From NCBI RefSeq assembly GCF_932274485.2, contig NC_065881.2:48308702-48372701 (forward strand): a DNA stretch of 64,000 bases, written 5' to 3'. Positions 25,701 to 35,900 of the stretch are shown piece after piece (position 1 is the first letter of the stretch; each line of letters opens with the position of its first letter). The notes below the pieces were generated by a model, which saw only the letters and a list, made by a program, of their open reading frames with translations, made no database searches and was not told the DNA's origin. The stretch comes from Patella vulgata (Eukaryota; Mollusca; Gastropoda; Patellidae). The translations under genes and the position numbers were made by a program.

Positions 25701-28700
25701 AAAACTGTATTTGAAATTCTTTTAACAACTTCTATCAGGTATTTAATATCGGCAGACGCCAACATTGTCCTTTAGTCTGGGCGTTTCATTTTTTTGGGTT
25801 TACTGTGCCTGGTGATGCTTTTCCTTCTCAAATTCATTTTTTTTTGGTTCTTGTGTACTTTTTGACCATGATGTTTTATTTTACTATATCGCTATTTAAT
25901 AAAGTCCAAGGTTCTTGTTTTATCAACAGCTGTATTTTCAACTGTTTTTTGTCAATTTAAACAAAATTTATAAAAAGATGCATATATCAAATATTAATAA
26001 TATTCAATGATTACAAAGAGCTCAATGATAAATAAGGATGAATCAATATCAGCCTTTTAACCAGAAGGTTTTATCTAGCAAATTGCGAAATATTGGGTAC
26101 TTGCTACTTTTAAAATTGCGTAATTTCTTCCCTTTCTGGAAGTGTAAAACAATAGTTTGATGTAAACTTATTGAATATTATTATTACTATTTTCAGAGAA
26201 TTAACGAAGGAAGCGCCAGCTAGTAGTTGTCCGTGTATCAAGGGTTATTCTATGGTATCAACTATAACTGTTTTATCAGCTGAAGGTCTGTCTTTACCCG
26301 AAACAGCTAAAGCGTCTCAAAGTAAGTATCTATGTTCAGTAGTAATTCCCTTTAACACATATTTTCTTTTACGATGACCATACCGATCTATTTATTGTAA
26401 TTTAAAATATATTTGACCTAATTATGATCAGCTATATATCTACTGTGAAGCCAAAATTGTTATCTGTGAGGTATTCTAATTGGAGTGATAGTTTGATGTG
26501 ATCTATTATATTTTCACTTATTGTGATCTATTATATTTTCTTTTATTGTGATCTATTATATTTTCTTTTATTGTAATCTATTATGTTTTCTCTTATTGTG
26601 ATCTATTATATTTGATCTTAAAGTGATCTTTTGTATTTGGTCGTATTTGAATTTATTATCTTATTGTGGTCTGTTAAATTTGATCTGAATGTGATCTATT
26701 ATATTTTCACTTATTGTGATCTATTATATTTTCTTTTATTGTGATCTATTATATTTTCACTTATTATGATCTATTATATTTGATCTTATTGTAATCTATT
26801 ATATTTGATCTTATTTTGATCTATTATATTTGATCTTAAAGTGATCTATTATATTTGGTCGTATTTGAATTTATTATCTTATTGTGGTCTGTTATATTTG
26901 ATCTTAAAGTGATCTATTATATTTGATCGTATTTGAATTTATTATCTTATTGTGGTCTGTTATATGTGATCTTATCGTGGTCTGTTATATTTGATCTTAA
27001 TGTGATTTATTATTTGATCGTGTAGTCTGTTATCTTTGATCCTATTGTGAGGCGATGTTTTGATCTGTTTATATTAGATCATGTTATGATCTACTATTTG
27101 ATAGTATTGTGATATATTACGGTTGATCTTATAATGATCAGTTTTATTTGGCCATTTTGAGATCTACAGTGTTGTGATCAATTATATTTGAGCATATGTG
27201 ATGAATTGTATTTGGTCTTAGTGCGATGTCCCGTCGTCATTAGCCTGGAATACACAGAAAAGTAGGACTTTAAACCCCATTTCATTTATTGTGATATATT
27301 CTGTTTGATCATTGTGATCGATTTATATTGAACATATAGCGATGTATTTTATCTGTGTTGTGTCTGATTTGATCAGGCTATTTTTGTGAATTGTGCTTGA
27401 TCTGATTATGATCGAGTATACTAATACATTCCGTGCTCTGTTATATTTGATCTTGGTGCTATATTTCATTATATGTGATGTGTTATATTTGATCTTATGG
27501 CAGTGTGCTAATTTTCATTATAATGTGATCTATTATAAATATTTGATCTTATGATGATGCGCTAATTTTCGTTATAATGTGATGTGTTATAAATATTTTT
27601 GATATTATGGTGGTGTGCTAAATTCCATTATAATGTGATCTGTTATGTTTGATATTATGGTGATGTGTTAGATTTCATTATAATGTGATGTGTTATATTT
27701 GATCTTTTTGTCATATGGCGAGGTGCTATATAAGATCATAATTGAGATGTGTTATATTTGATCCTTTCGTCACATTATTATATTATATTTGATCTTGTGG
27801 TGATAATCGTAATTATGATAATCTGTATCTTATTATGATGGGATTGTATGATGCTATCGTTGTGTGTTATATTTGATTATATTGTGATGTGTTGTATTTG
27901 ATTGTATTGTGATGTGTTATATTTGATTATATTCAGCTCTTGATCCCCTGATGATTATAAAGTGTGAAGGTGAGAGTGTTAAAACAAATTATATGGCTAA
28001 TAAGGTATCACCGAGTTGGAATATAAAGGCTACGTTTTACAGAAAGAAACCAGAATTACCCATAATAGTAGAAGTAAGTCAATTTATTTTTTCATACATT
28101 TTGATTAACCACTAGACATCGACCTAAGCTCCTGAAATATAAAGGTTGCAGTCGATCAATCAGTCAGGCAATGGGGATTTACGTCCGCTGCCAATAGGGT
28201 GATATCGCAGACAAGTGTTTCCCGGGAAACTTGCAAGAGGAACTAAACAAGTAGTTCGTTTCGCATAGGTTGGAGACGGTTAAGCGATTAAGAGACCTAA
28301 CCGCTTCCATTTCCTTAGTTGTAGACGCAAGTACCTTATGAGTAGCAGTGTCCAAGATAGTATTCATGACCATATAGGTTCCATCCAAGGCGTTGTTCTT
28401 GGGTACAAGTACTAAAGGTTTCGCCTCGGAGAAGGTTGCGGTCTTATCTGTTTGAATTTATACTGAATGATGACAGGCTATCTTTATTGAAAATGACTTC
28501 TATAAACGAACGCTGACTCCGTTGTATTTATTTTATGTTTGGCTTGGTATGTAGTTTTAAATTAGTTTCAGTCATGCACAACAACCTGATATGCAAATTA
28601 CCAAGTTAGCACAGCTGATATAACCTTATTGGGGGGGGGGGGGGGGGGGTGTCAGACTGGTTAGCACTGGTTGTACGTGACAAGGAGTAGGGTCACCTGT

Positions 28701-28835
28701 CCAACTTAGTAGGTTTTCTCCGAGTCCCCCGGTTTCCGCCCACTGCTAAAGACCCCTACGCGCAAGCGAATTATTGAAATAAAATTAAACCATATGTTAG
28801 TCCCGAAATGACCTAGTTTGTGTCGAGTGGACGTT

Positions 28836-28874
<39 letters not shown>

Positions 28875-29210
28875 CTGGTTGGTGCAGAAAAGAAGGACGT
28901 TAAACCCCATTTGATTTGATTTCGTTACTAGGTCTCTGGGTGTAATTACCATTATCAGATACTTCCTGGAAATACCAAAAGCAATGTCTTGGACGGTAGT
29001 TTCATTGATTGATTTATTTGTTTTTAGATAAACAACCATAATATACTAGTAAATGATTTCTTGGCTGAAGCACGTGTAGAAGATCATGGAGGTGAGAACG
29101 GTAAAGAGGTAACGTGCAAACTTTATGGTAGAAAGAAAGAGGTGGACACAGTGAAGCCCGGAACAGTAACTGTGTTTATTAGATCGAGTTTTGATTTGAC
29201 TTATCTTTAA
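13785..29210 (+). CDS. CAPN5: Calpain-5-like protein lacking the catalytic cysteine
   Basis: Twelve exons join in phase: 13785-13937, 14536-14667, 14995-15197, 18109-18301, 20047-20237, 20455-20532, 21241-21421, 22064-22186, 23297-23493, 26197-26321, 27937-28073, 29028-29210; 631 aa (human CAPN5 is 640). Domain order is calpain protease core PC1/PC2 (to about 330), beta-sandwich domain, then a C2 domain from about residue 495 to the end ([22 protein letters not shown]). There is no EF-hand domain, as expected for the CAPN5/6 (TRA-3) group. The active-site motif reads QGEIGNTWF: residue 77 is Thr where CAPN5 has Cys81. His245 (GHGYNVTDV) and Asn277 ([15 protein letters not shown]) are kept, with the human His-Asn spacing. 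All introns are GT-AG. The protein is probably proteolytically dead, as in vertebrate CAPN6 (Lys in place of Cys), but otherwise well conserved and intact, so it is not a pseudogene. An acceptor at 13760 implies an upstream non-coding exon. Confidence 0.92.
15225..15390 (-). mobile_element. SINE-A fragment (CAPN5 intron 3)
   Basis: Reverse-orientation head and part of the body of SINE-A: a TTTTTCGTCCCATCCGAA block, then CTTATTCACTGCGCCACCGCG, the complement of the tRNA-like A-box region. The 3' tail is missing. Diverged. Confidence 0.65.
15787..16412. mobile_element. Composite of opposed SINE-A copies (CAPN5 intron 3)
   Basis: 15787-about 15925 is a minus-strand SINE-A tail and body (AAATGAAATGGGGTTTAACG). 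About 15930-16277 is a plus-strand 5'-truncated body ending CGTTAAACCTCATTTC, itself with an internal duplication of the GATAAGGTCTAGTCG block. About 16285-16412 is a minus-strand head (GGATCGAGCC, GGCGCCTTACTTACTGAGAG). The order suggests a plus copy landed in, or recombined with, a minus copy. Confidence 0.6.
16460..16776 (-). mobile_element. TACGCCCACATT-family repeat, short copy (CAPN5 intron 3)
   Basis: Starts TACGCCCACATTTT and ends AAATGTGGGCGTA, so its ends are inverted repeats of about 13 bp. The internal segment (ATAAAAATCGGATAAAAATTATG, GGCCATTTTGTCGG) corresponds in reverse to the units of the longer copy at 24426. No coding capacity. Confidence 0.65.
17455..17662 (+). mobile_element. 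SINE-B copy (CAPN5 intron 3)
   Basis: tRNA-like head remnant (GGTTTCGATTCCCC near 17490, B-box like), then the SINE-B core CCTCGTGGGTTTTCTCCGG, CCTCCCACTGCTAAAGACCC and the ACGCTAAACCACAT tail. Diverged from the copies at 19551 and 28666. Confidence 0.7.
17695..17932 (+). mobile_element. SINE-A fragment (CAPN5 intron 3)
   Basis: 5'-truncated SINE-A body with GGCGTGCACGTAGAAGAACC, TGACAGTTGGAATTCG and a mutated tail (GGACTTTAAAATATCATTTC). It lies directly upstream of the 17938 inverted repeat. Confidence 0.65.
17938..18028. repeat. Hairpin: inverted repeat just upstream of CAPN5 exon 4
   Basis: Arms 17938-17966 and 17999-18028 (ACAATTCTATGGAATAC / GTATTCCATAGAATTGT) pair with very few mismatches around a loop of about 32 bases containing AAGTCGAAACGTCGC. 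The exon 4 acceptor is only about 80 bp further on. Probably a small mobile-element relic; family not recognised. Confidence 0.7.
19551..19760 (+). mobile_element. SINE-B copy (CAPN5 intron 4)
   Basis: Shows TTTCGAATCCCCGGTTGTACG, a weak B-box-like start, then the conserved GTGGGTTTTCTCCGGGTCC core, CCCCTACGCGCAAGCGAATT, and GGACGTTAAACCCCAT followed by a (CT)n/(TA)n tail. Confidence 0.78.
20575..20735 (+). mobile_element. Degenerate SINE-A relic (CAPN5 intron 6)
   Basis: Retains GTCTCGTGTACACGTAGGAC, a CCGGGACAAAGTTC block and a GAGACGTTAATCATTTC tail in SINE-A order. Much diverged, so the boundaries are approximate. Confidence 0.45.
20905..21060. repeat. Minisatellite of about 42-bp units (CAPN5 intron 6)
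   Basis: Three to four imperfect copies of a pyrimidine-rich unit, CTACTGCACCAGCTTCCTC followed by TGYTGCCTCACCCAC. An 86-codon open frame across it is compositional only. Confidence 0.7.
22244..22875 (+). repeat. 315-bp tandem duplication containing SINE-B pieces (CAPN5 intron 8)
   Basis: Copy 1 runs 22244-22558 and copy 2 22559-about 22875, both opening CTAACCGTTCAGACCACAC. Only a handful of differences are seen (GCAGC/GTAGC, AAAATATT/AACATATT, CTAAG/CTGAG), so the duplication is recent. Each copy begins and ends in SINE-B core sequence (CCTCGTGGGTTTTCTCCGGG), which suggests unequal exchange between two SINE-B segments. The second copy runs into the rest of SINE-B, to about 22985. Confidence 0.88.
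22822..22985 (+). mobile_element. SINE-B copy, 3' part (CAPN5 intron 8)
   Basis: Core, CCCCTACGCGCAAGCGAATT and GGACGTTAAACCCCAT with a (CT)n tail. Its 5' part is shared with the end of the 315-bp tandem unit. Confidence 0.75.
23715..24195. repeat. Minisatellite of about 33-36 bp units (CAPN5 intron 9)
   Basis: About a dozen diverged copies of ATTACATAGACTATGACTG followed by AAATCGACCATAGAGT. The first units (from about 23715) are shorter and variant (GAAATTGACGATAGAATTTTG). No open frame of note. Confidence 0.8.
24426..25500 (+). mobile_element. TACGCCCACATT-family repeat, long copy (CAPN5 intron 9)
   Basis: Opens with a palindrome (TACGCCCACAT ... ATGTGGACGTA, 24426-24451), then (GTCC)n, then three or four tandem units of about 230-260 bp, each with AGGTCACAATTTTTATCCGA, CAAAGATCTTGG and TAACTTCCTGAATTATGGCC. 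The distal inverted end is not recognisable, so the right boundary is approximate. Short open frames on either strand are by-products of the tandem units. Confidence 0.65.
26495..27935. repeat. AT-rich minisatellite filling CAPN5 intron 10
   Basis: Dozens of diverged copies of a unit of about 24 bp, TTATTGTGATCTATTATATT plus TTC or TGATC. Higher-order repetition is seen around 26640-26960 (GGTCGTATTTGAATTTATTA recurs). A SINE-A tail (about 27215-27290) interrupts it. The array runs straight into the exon 11 acceptor: TTTGATTATATTCAG at 27922-27936 differs from an ordinary unit only in its last bases. Confidence 0.85.
27215..27290 (+). mobile_element. SINE-A 3' fragment inside the minisatellite
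   Basis: CGTCGTCATTAGCCTGGAAT followed by AGGACTTTAAACCCCATTTC, the last 70 or so bases of SINE-A. Confidence 0.65.
28631..28649. repeat. Poly-G run
   Basis: Nineteen consecutive G bases, just upstream of a SINE-B copy. Length is likely variable and prone to sequencing error. Similar G runs occur at 40760-40771, 52859-52872 and 60405-60418. Confidence 0.85.
28666..28922 (+). mobile_element. SINE-B copy plus SINE-A tail fragment (CAPN5 intron 11)
   Basis: 28666-28870 is SINE-B: TTGTACGTGACAAGGAGTAG, the CTCCGAGTCCCCCGGTTTCC core, TACGCGCAAGCGAATTATTG, GTGGACGTTAAAC and then a long (CT)n tail. It is followed at about 28878-28922 by a SINE-A end (AAGGACGTTAAACCCCATTT). Confidence 0.75.
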
Positions 29211-29719
29211 ATATATACTGATATTACAATTACTAACACCAACAGGGTCCTAACAACAGCATATCATCCGTACCCAACTGAATGTAGATTGTGTTGTTAA
29301 AATACATTCAAATGGCGAGAAATTAAAACTATTTCTCCTGTAAAACAATTTAAACTACGAGAATTAGCAAGACATTTCACTGCAGCATTAAAGTGTCTTG
29401 AAAGAATCGACTATACTGTTATAGTCGACCATAGCCATTTTGATGAATACATTAAGATAGCAAAACAAAACAAATCTTAAATTCAGTATCTAATTAACCA
29501 ATATCATTATACTTATGATACCTTCATGTACATATATTTTATATAAGATTTCAAATTGCGGTTTCAATATACCAATATTAAAAAAGGTTTCAATTTTCGG
29601 TGGTATCCTAAATGATCTATTTTTGAAAATGGGCAATGCATTTACATCATGAATCTATGTTTTATAACTTACTTGTGGTTTCTCTTTTTTCGAATGTTTC
29701 GTGTAGAAATCTATTTTTA

Positions 29720-30598
29720 TACGCCCACATTGAAATGTGGTCGTATATTATCGTCGCCCCCGTCCGTCCGTCTGTCCGGCGTCCACTAGAGGCTAAAATT
29801 AATATCCGATTGACTTTAAATTTATCCGAGTGTTTAAGGTCATGGGACGAAGAAGCCTATTGATTTTCAGCGATTTCCGATAATTACTGCCAGAGTTATG
29901 GCCTTGATCTTGTGGACGCTCTAATTAATATCCGATTGACTTTAAATTTATACACATTGTTTAAGGTCATGAGACGAAGAATCCTATTGACTTTCAGCGA
30001 TTTCCGATAATTACTGTCAGAGTTATGGCCCTTGATCACTTTGAAAAATCTTGTGGATGCTCTAGAGGCTAAAGTTAATATTGGATTGACTTTAAACTTA
30101 TACACAGTGTTTAAGGTCATGAGACGCAGAATCCTATTGATTTTCAGTGATTTCGGATAATTACTGCCAGAGTTATGGCCCTGTGGACGCTCTAGAGGCT
30201 AAAGTTAATATCCGATTGACTTTAAATTTATACGCAGTGTTTGAGGTCATGAGACGAAGAATCCTGTTGATTTTCAACGATTCCCGATAATTACTGACAA
30301 CGTTATTGCCCTTGATCACTTTGAAAAATCTCGTGACGAACAAAAATATATTGATTTTCAATTAATTTTGATAACTTGAATAAATCCATGATATTAAATG
30401 TTTCGTATACTAAACGTTAGCATGGGGCAGAACTTTATAAAAACCAAACAAATTCTAATGATTTTCTGATAATTACTTGATGAGTTGTTACTCTTAATCA
30501 GATTTTAGTGTATTATAAATGTTTCATTACCGAAAAAAAGTAAAAATATGCGACAACTTTTGTTGATTGCCCGGACGATTTAGCTGCTGTGGGCGTAT
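29720..30598 (+). mobile_element. TACGCCCACATT-family repeat with both ends
   Basis: Starts with the near-palindrome TACGCCCACATT ... AATGTGGTCGTA (29720-29745) and ends GTGGGCGTAT. After a CGTCCGTCCGTCTGTCC run it holds four tandem units of about 130-150 bp with TTAATATCCGATTGACTTTA and AGTTATGGCCCTTGATC blocks. The units differ from those in the 24426 copy although the ends match, so the termini, not the interior, define the family. No open frame for a transposase. Confidence 0.68.
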
Positions 30599-30715
30599 GT
30601 TTCGTTTCCTGGCAACCTAACTTATACGAATGTTGTTATTGTTATTTATTACTTAAGCTAACTGTGATAATAAGATCTATATGTAAATATTGTAAGTACA
30701 TCATATGTTTATAGA

Positions 30716-30905
30716 ATTTAATACAAAATAAGAGTTGAACTATTCCGTCCTTTTAAACTGAATATATCTTTGTTACGTCCAGTATATAGAATCTCGATGT
30801 TAAGTTGCTTTTTTATTTTTTTTACTACTTTTTTGTTAAAAAATCATTAATTTTAAGCTTTAAAAATTTAATGCAAAATAAGAATTGAACTATTCCGTCC
30901 TTGTT
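30716..30905. repeat. Direct repeat pair carrying TATTCCGTCC
   Basis: About 35-40 bp around AAAATAAGAGTTGAACTATT (30725 onward) recurs around AAAATAAGAATTGAACTATT (30876 onward), each followed by CCGTCCTT. The 10-mer is the reverse complement of the GGACGGAATA motifs at 32145, 32254 and 32394. Confidence 0.7.
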
Positions 30906-31379
30906 ATCGATGTCATTTTGCCCTTTTCTATATTCTTATTAGTTTTGTATATAACAAATATAATTTCAAACTTTAAAAATAGATTCCGTAAGATGATGAT
31001 GTGCAATTAATTATTTGTGATATCCGTGGAATTGTAGCCATAATATATACACCATTATTATATTTTCAATGATACTAAGTTTCCACCATCGTTTGGTTAG
31101 TACCGTACACGAACAATATATTATTGTATAAAATTGTATGGTATTGTATATTGCTGTATAAATATAATTTCACTGTGATAGACGAACACATATTAGTGTT
31201 GAAGTGCTCACCAATGAAATAAATCTTTAAATCTGAATTGATGGTTTTCAAACAACATTATTTTTATGGTGCCGAAAGTAAAAGTAGCATTATGACTTAC
31301 AACAAAAAATATTGGATAATTACTTTCATCTTTTGACTCAACTAGTTGTCAAAACTTGAAATACTGACCAACTTAAAGT

Positions 31380-31750
31380 CGGCGCTTGCTCACTAACCAG
31401 GAGGGACCTGTTTCAATCCCGGCGAGGCCAGGGCACAGTATAATATAGTCGATCGAAAAACAGAGTTCCCGCGCGCGTACTTGTTGGCGTGCACGTAAAT
31501 TAGCCTTTAACTTAACAGTCGATCGAAACGTCGCTGTCCGGGCAGAGTGAGAGTGAGAAAGAGAGAGAGATGGGGTTTAACGTCCACTCGACACAAACTA
31601 GGTCATTTCGGGACTATATATAACATGTGGTTCAATTTTATTTCAATAATTCGCTTGCGCATAGGTCTTTAGCAGTGGGAGGAAACCAGAGGTCCCGGAG
31701 AAAACCCACGAGGTTGGCCAGGCGTTCAACCGGAGAATCGAAACCAGTTT
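31380..31750. mobile_element. SINE-A head joined to reversed SINE-B
   Basis: 31380-about 31550 is a plus-strand SINE-A 5' half (GCTTGCTCACTAACCAGGAG, TTCAATCCC B-box remnant, GGCGTGCACGTAAATTAGCC). 31556-31745 is a minus-strand SINE-B beginning at its (GA)n tail with ATGGGGTTTAACGTCCACTC and ending GAATCGAAACC. Adjacent insertion or recombination between families. Confidence 0.7.
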
Positions 31751-32910
31751 TAATTATGTTGCTACATGTAATGTATACATTATACATTTCAAAACTTTAA
31801 AAAAAAGAAGATAAGGTGATGGAATTACATTTTAATGACATTTTGAAATAACGATGATAATGCACATTGTGGTTTAAAGGAAATATAAATTAATATCACT
31901 CTAAATATGATGGTTTGTGTGTAGCTATAGTATACAGGCACTTTAAATATTACACCATATATAACAATATTATACAATGCAGGAAATAACAAATCTAATA
32001 TGCATATCACTATTCATATACAAAAGAAATCAATACAAATTTTACAAAAAATGTGCAAAGCAGTAATAGTGAAGTTATACAGGCACTTTAAATTACAATT
32101 ACTCATATAAAAGAACAACAATTTACAACAAAATTAAATATAATGGACGGAATATTGAGCAGATAACAAATTATATTACTTGATATTATATTATATTAAA
32201 TATAGATGGCATAGCATATAAAATTGGTCTTATTATCTAAAAAATATAAATATGGACGGAATATAATATGAGATTTGAGCAGGCATCAGATTCTTATATA
32301 ACCTCAGGAATAGAAATATTGACGGAATAGCAAATGTGATTGCAGTGGCTGGTGAATAGGGCACCTATTTATTAACTCAAAATGATAAAGCACGGACGGA
32401 ATATCATGAGGATGGTGTCCCAAAACAAAATGATTATAATTTCCTCAACTCGCGAACTTTAAGCCAACACTTATAACTTGGTAACACTAATGCCATAGTA
32501 AGTGTGATTAACAGGATTTTCAACGTCCACTTAATACCATAATTCATGCATATTTGTGCTCAGCGTGAAAACTATCACATCATGTTTCGATAGTACCAAG
32601 TCTAGCGCTTTCCAGCTAAAATGTCTACCTGTGATAATCGAGTTGCAAAGTTCAATGTTCGCTCAATGCCAAGGTTCCCGTGGAGGTCGCCATGTTTGAT
32701 TTGAGTGTGTTTGTGTCACGACCTCTGATTGGACAACGCTTTTGTTTACATGTCTGTGGTAAAAGGAGATAATGTACCTTTAAGTTCGGGAATTTCAGAC
32801 TAATCTAGCAACGGCTATGCTATTACATGGGAATGGTTCTTTTATAACATATTAGGAGGAAGTGGACTTTAACCACTATACTACTACATGGGTTTATTAT
32901 GTCTATTTTG

Positions 32911-35900
32911 CTAGAAACGTTGATGACTTTGGGATGTAGACATGGGTGATACTTTATTAGAAAAATTTTGTCGATGGTGTGGCTGCTGTCGGTTAGAATT
33001 GGCCATTTTCTCTGCGAATTGAAACTGCTGTGGGTTTCTAGACGGCCGAACTACTCTTGAATTTGGTGGAGGCTGTTTCTTGCTGCAACACTTCACAAAC
33101 CAAGCCTAGAAAATGAAAATACAACAAATATGAATGCCGTTTTGCGTTGGCATTTAACCCCGCAAAATCCCCAAAAGGTCACTATACGAATATTTCTGGT
33201 GACTCCAAAATGACGATTTAACGAATGAGTATGTTTCAATTCGAAGAATGCTACAGATATGACGTTGCCAATGCACACTAATAGGGCGTTTATCATTAAA
33301 AAAACCAACAACAACAACAAACGGCTTACCAGTAACAGTAAGACACCAAATACTATCAGAGCAGCTGCCCACCAATAGGTTTTTAACCATTGCTCTATCT
33401 CTTTACCTGACAAATTAAGCCAGTTGGCTAATTCGTTTAAAAATCCACTTGGATCAACCTAAATCAGAGAATATAGTAAGATGCTCTTATATGGATACAA
33501 AAGTACTTTAGAGCTTGAAATCCGTATAGTTAAATATCTCGGGGTCACCAATTTCAACTGTGCCCCTTTACTGGAATGTATTTTGTCGTTAAAACGGAAA
33601 GTTTATTGGTTTAGTCTCAATATCAATGATGTTATTGTTATCATAAAGTTAAATTTATAGCCTAACGGCTTTGTACACATGATCATTCTAGATATTGAAT
33701 ACAGTATATTTAAATTATGACAATCAACTTACCTCTCTACATTTATTAAAGACGTCACAATATCCCTGATTATCATTGCATGGACTACCTGATACCATCG
33801 TCATATTAGGTACAGTATCAGTCTGGTAACTACTCCTATAAAATACACACATATTAGATACATTATCAATCTCATTGCTAGAAAAAGAAACATTTACCAC
33901 ATGCCAGGTTTCCAATGTCCGGGACACGTTACGATGCGATTGTCCCTATTGAGTCCATGAGATGCGTTCGGATACGTTTCGATACCATCAACACGGTGGC
34001 TACGACTGACCTCAACAAGACCTGATAGGATCACCACGATTACTCCACGTTTAAAACCACGATTTCAATCGTAGCACTAATCATGATAGTGGGAACCTAG
34101 CATTAGCAATTGTCATCGGTACATATTACTGAAGCAACGTTTATGGGCATTGTAACACCAGAAAGCAGTAATGGTCGATTCTCACGAGCTCACTTATCAC
34201 CTACTCAACATCATGAGTTCCAACATTCATATCAAAAGGTGCAGTATTGGTTGATCGAGAAAGGGTAAGCATAACTCATCACATGTACACGACACGCGCC
34301 TGGCTGTAACGTCAGCGATGGTTTCAGAACCACACCCAAAATAACAATTACAATTATTTTATAAGTGAGAATTGTATCAACATACTTGCATATTCCATCA
34401 ACCGTACAACAGACTGCACATAATAGTTCATCATTCCAATCACCTGGCACGGTAGGTTTACATTGACAGGGTTGATAATCATATGCCAAACATATAGATC
34501 CACTACACTCCTAAATCAAGGGAAACAAAACAAAATATGCAGCAGATAAATAAATTTATGCGAGTGGAATTTGGTTACCATCTGGCTTATTCAAATAGAA
34601 TGTGATATTAAAGTATTATTTGCTGACTTATGTTTTAAATCGTCCAGTCATGGAATATTTCCTTGATTACCTCCCTTGTTGCATACACTGGGATATCAGA
34701 AGTTCAAGAACAATCTATTTCACAGAGGTATTTCGAAGACTAATAGCTCTGTAAAAGATGACCGCGGTGTCAATCATTGGCTTAATGGCGCGTGCTTTGT
34801 TTACATAAGACGCTTCTAGTCCGGGCAGAATGGTGCTTTTTACTCATTTTACATACCCATTTACACGAAATAAGAAATATTTTTTTTTACCTACATATAC
34901 TTGAAACATGTTTATTTATTTTTCTAATGCTTAATAAAAATGTGCTAGAATTTAATTTGCAGAAGGAAAAGAGTTAATATTTGGGGCTCATTAAGTCGCA
35001 TCGATGTCATCCCCATCAGTGACTAGCGGATTAGCGAATATTCACTGCTGATCAGTGTGGTTCAAGAAGTTTTGTCTGCGATATCATAATCGGTGGAAAC
35101 GGGGTCTAAGCCCAGCGAACGTCTTATAGGCGTTGGATTTATGTTAGATTATTTGAATACATAAGTTAAAGTTCCGTACTGGAATATTTTCTTGAATTCA
35201 CCACGGCACCTCCCAGGAAAAACGTTTATTGATTCAATATATTGGACTAAAGATTACTTACTCCGTCCAGACAGACTTTACTGCCTTCACAGATTGTTTT
35301 ATTGGGTAAGTTCTGTGGTGCTGGACAAGTAGCATTATTTTCATCAGTAAATATTGTTAAGATTTATATAAGTTGAAACATTTATTACATTTTGATAAAA
35401 AAAAATGAACGTATTCCACAAGAATAGTTTGTACAAGCGGATTCCACGTGGTGGCGAGTTGATATCATCAAAGTCTAGAGATTCGTGATGTGATTATTTA
35501 ACATTTAATTTTTTTAAAATTATGGTTATTTAGCTCGGTCACCCAGAACCTCATAGTCTTCATATAGACTATTTATCTCTGTGTGTGTGGGTGGGGGGGT
35601 ATACAGGTACTGCGAAGATGAAGCGTGGATGCAGTTACTAAAGGGTAGCCGGGATGAAGAACAAACTTCTATCCTTGACAGCCAGCCCTGCCAAGTAGGA
35701 TTCGGGGTCTCAGTTTGACTTTTCATCCAGTTTGGTTAAGAACCTTACACAATAAGGTTTTATTTTTGCAGGTAAAATGATAGGTCTGCGTAATGTACAG
35801 CAAAGAAGTGAGTTGGCCTAATAATAATGAGAACAAAAATATTATATGTATATATATATATTAAATAAATGACAAATATACTCTTCAAAAAAAGTAGGGG

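Larger units (their letters stand above)
29211..32910. other. Convergent 3' region between CAPN5 (+) and ADAM10 (-)
   Basis: No coding exon seen. It contains a TACGCCCACATT repeat (29720-30598), a SINE-A/SINE-B composite (31380-31750) and a cluster of GGACGGAATA motifs. Candidate poly(A) signals are AATAAA at 30379-30384 (in the repeat) and 31218-31223 for CAPN5, and, on the minus strand, AATAAA at 32893-32898 and 32368-32373 for ADAM10. The first minus-strand signal is only 13 bp after the stop, so the second is the likelier one. Confidence 0.55.

Noticed and set aside
26495-27935. CRISPR-like regular repeats
   Set aside because: Units are contiguous and diverged with no unique spacers; it is an AT-rich minisatellite in an animal intron.
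28797-29039. Frame with an Arg-Glu repeat
   Set aside because: Produced by the (CT)n tail of a SINE-B copy.
33093-33413. 106-codon minus-strand frame ending in intron 13 sequence
   Set aside because: Its first part is ADAM10 exon 13; the rest is read-through past the GTAAGC donor at 33329.
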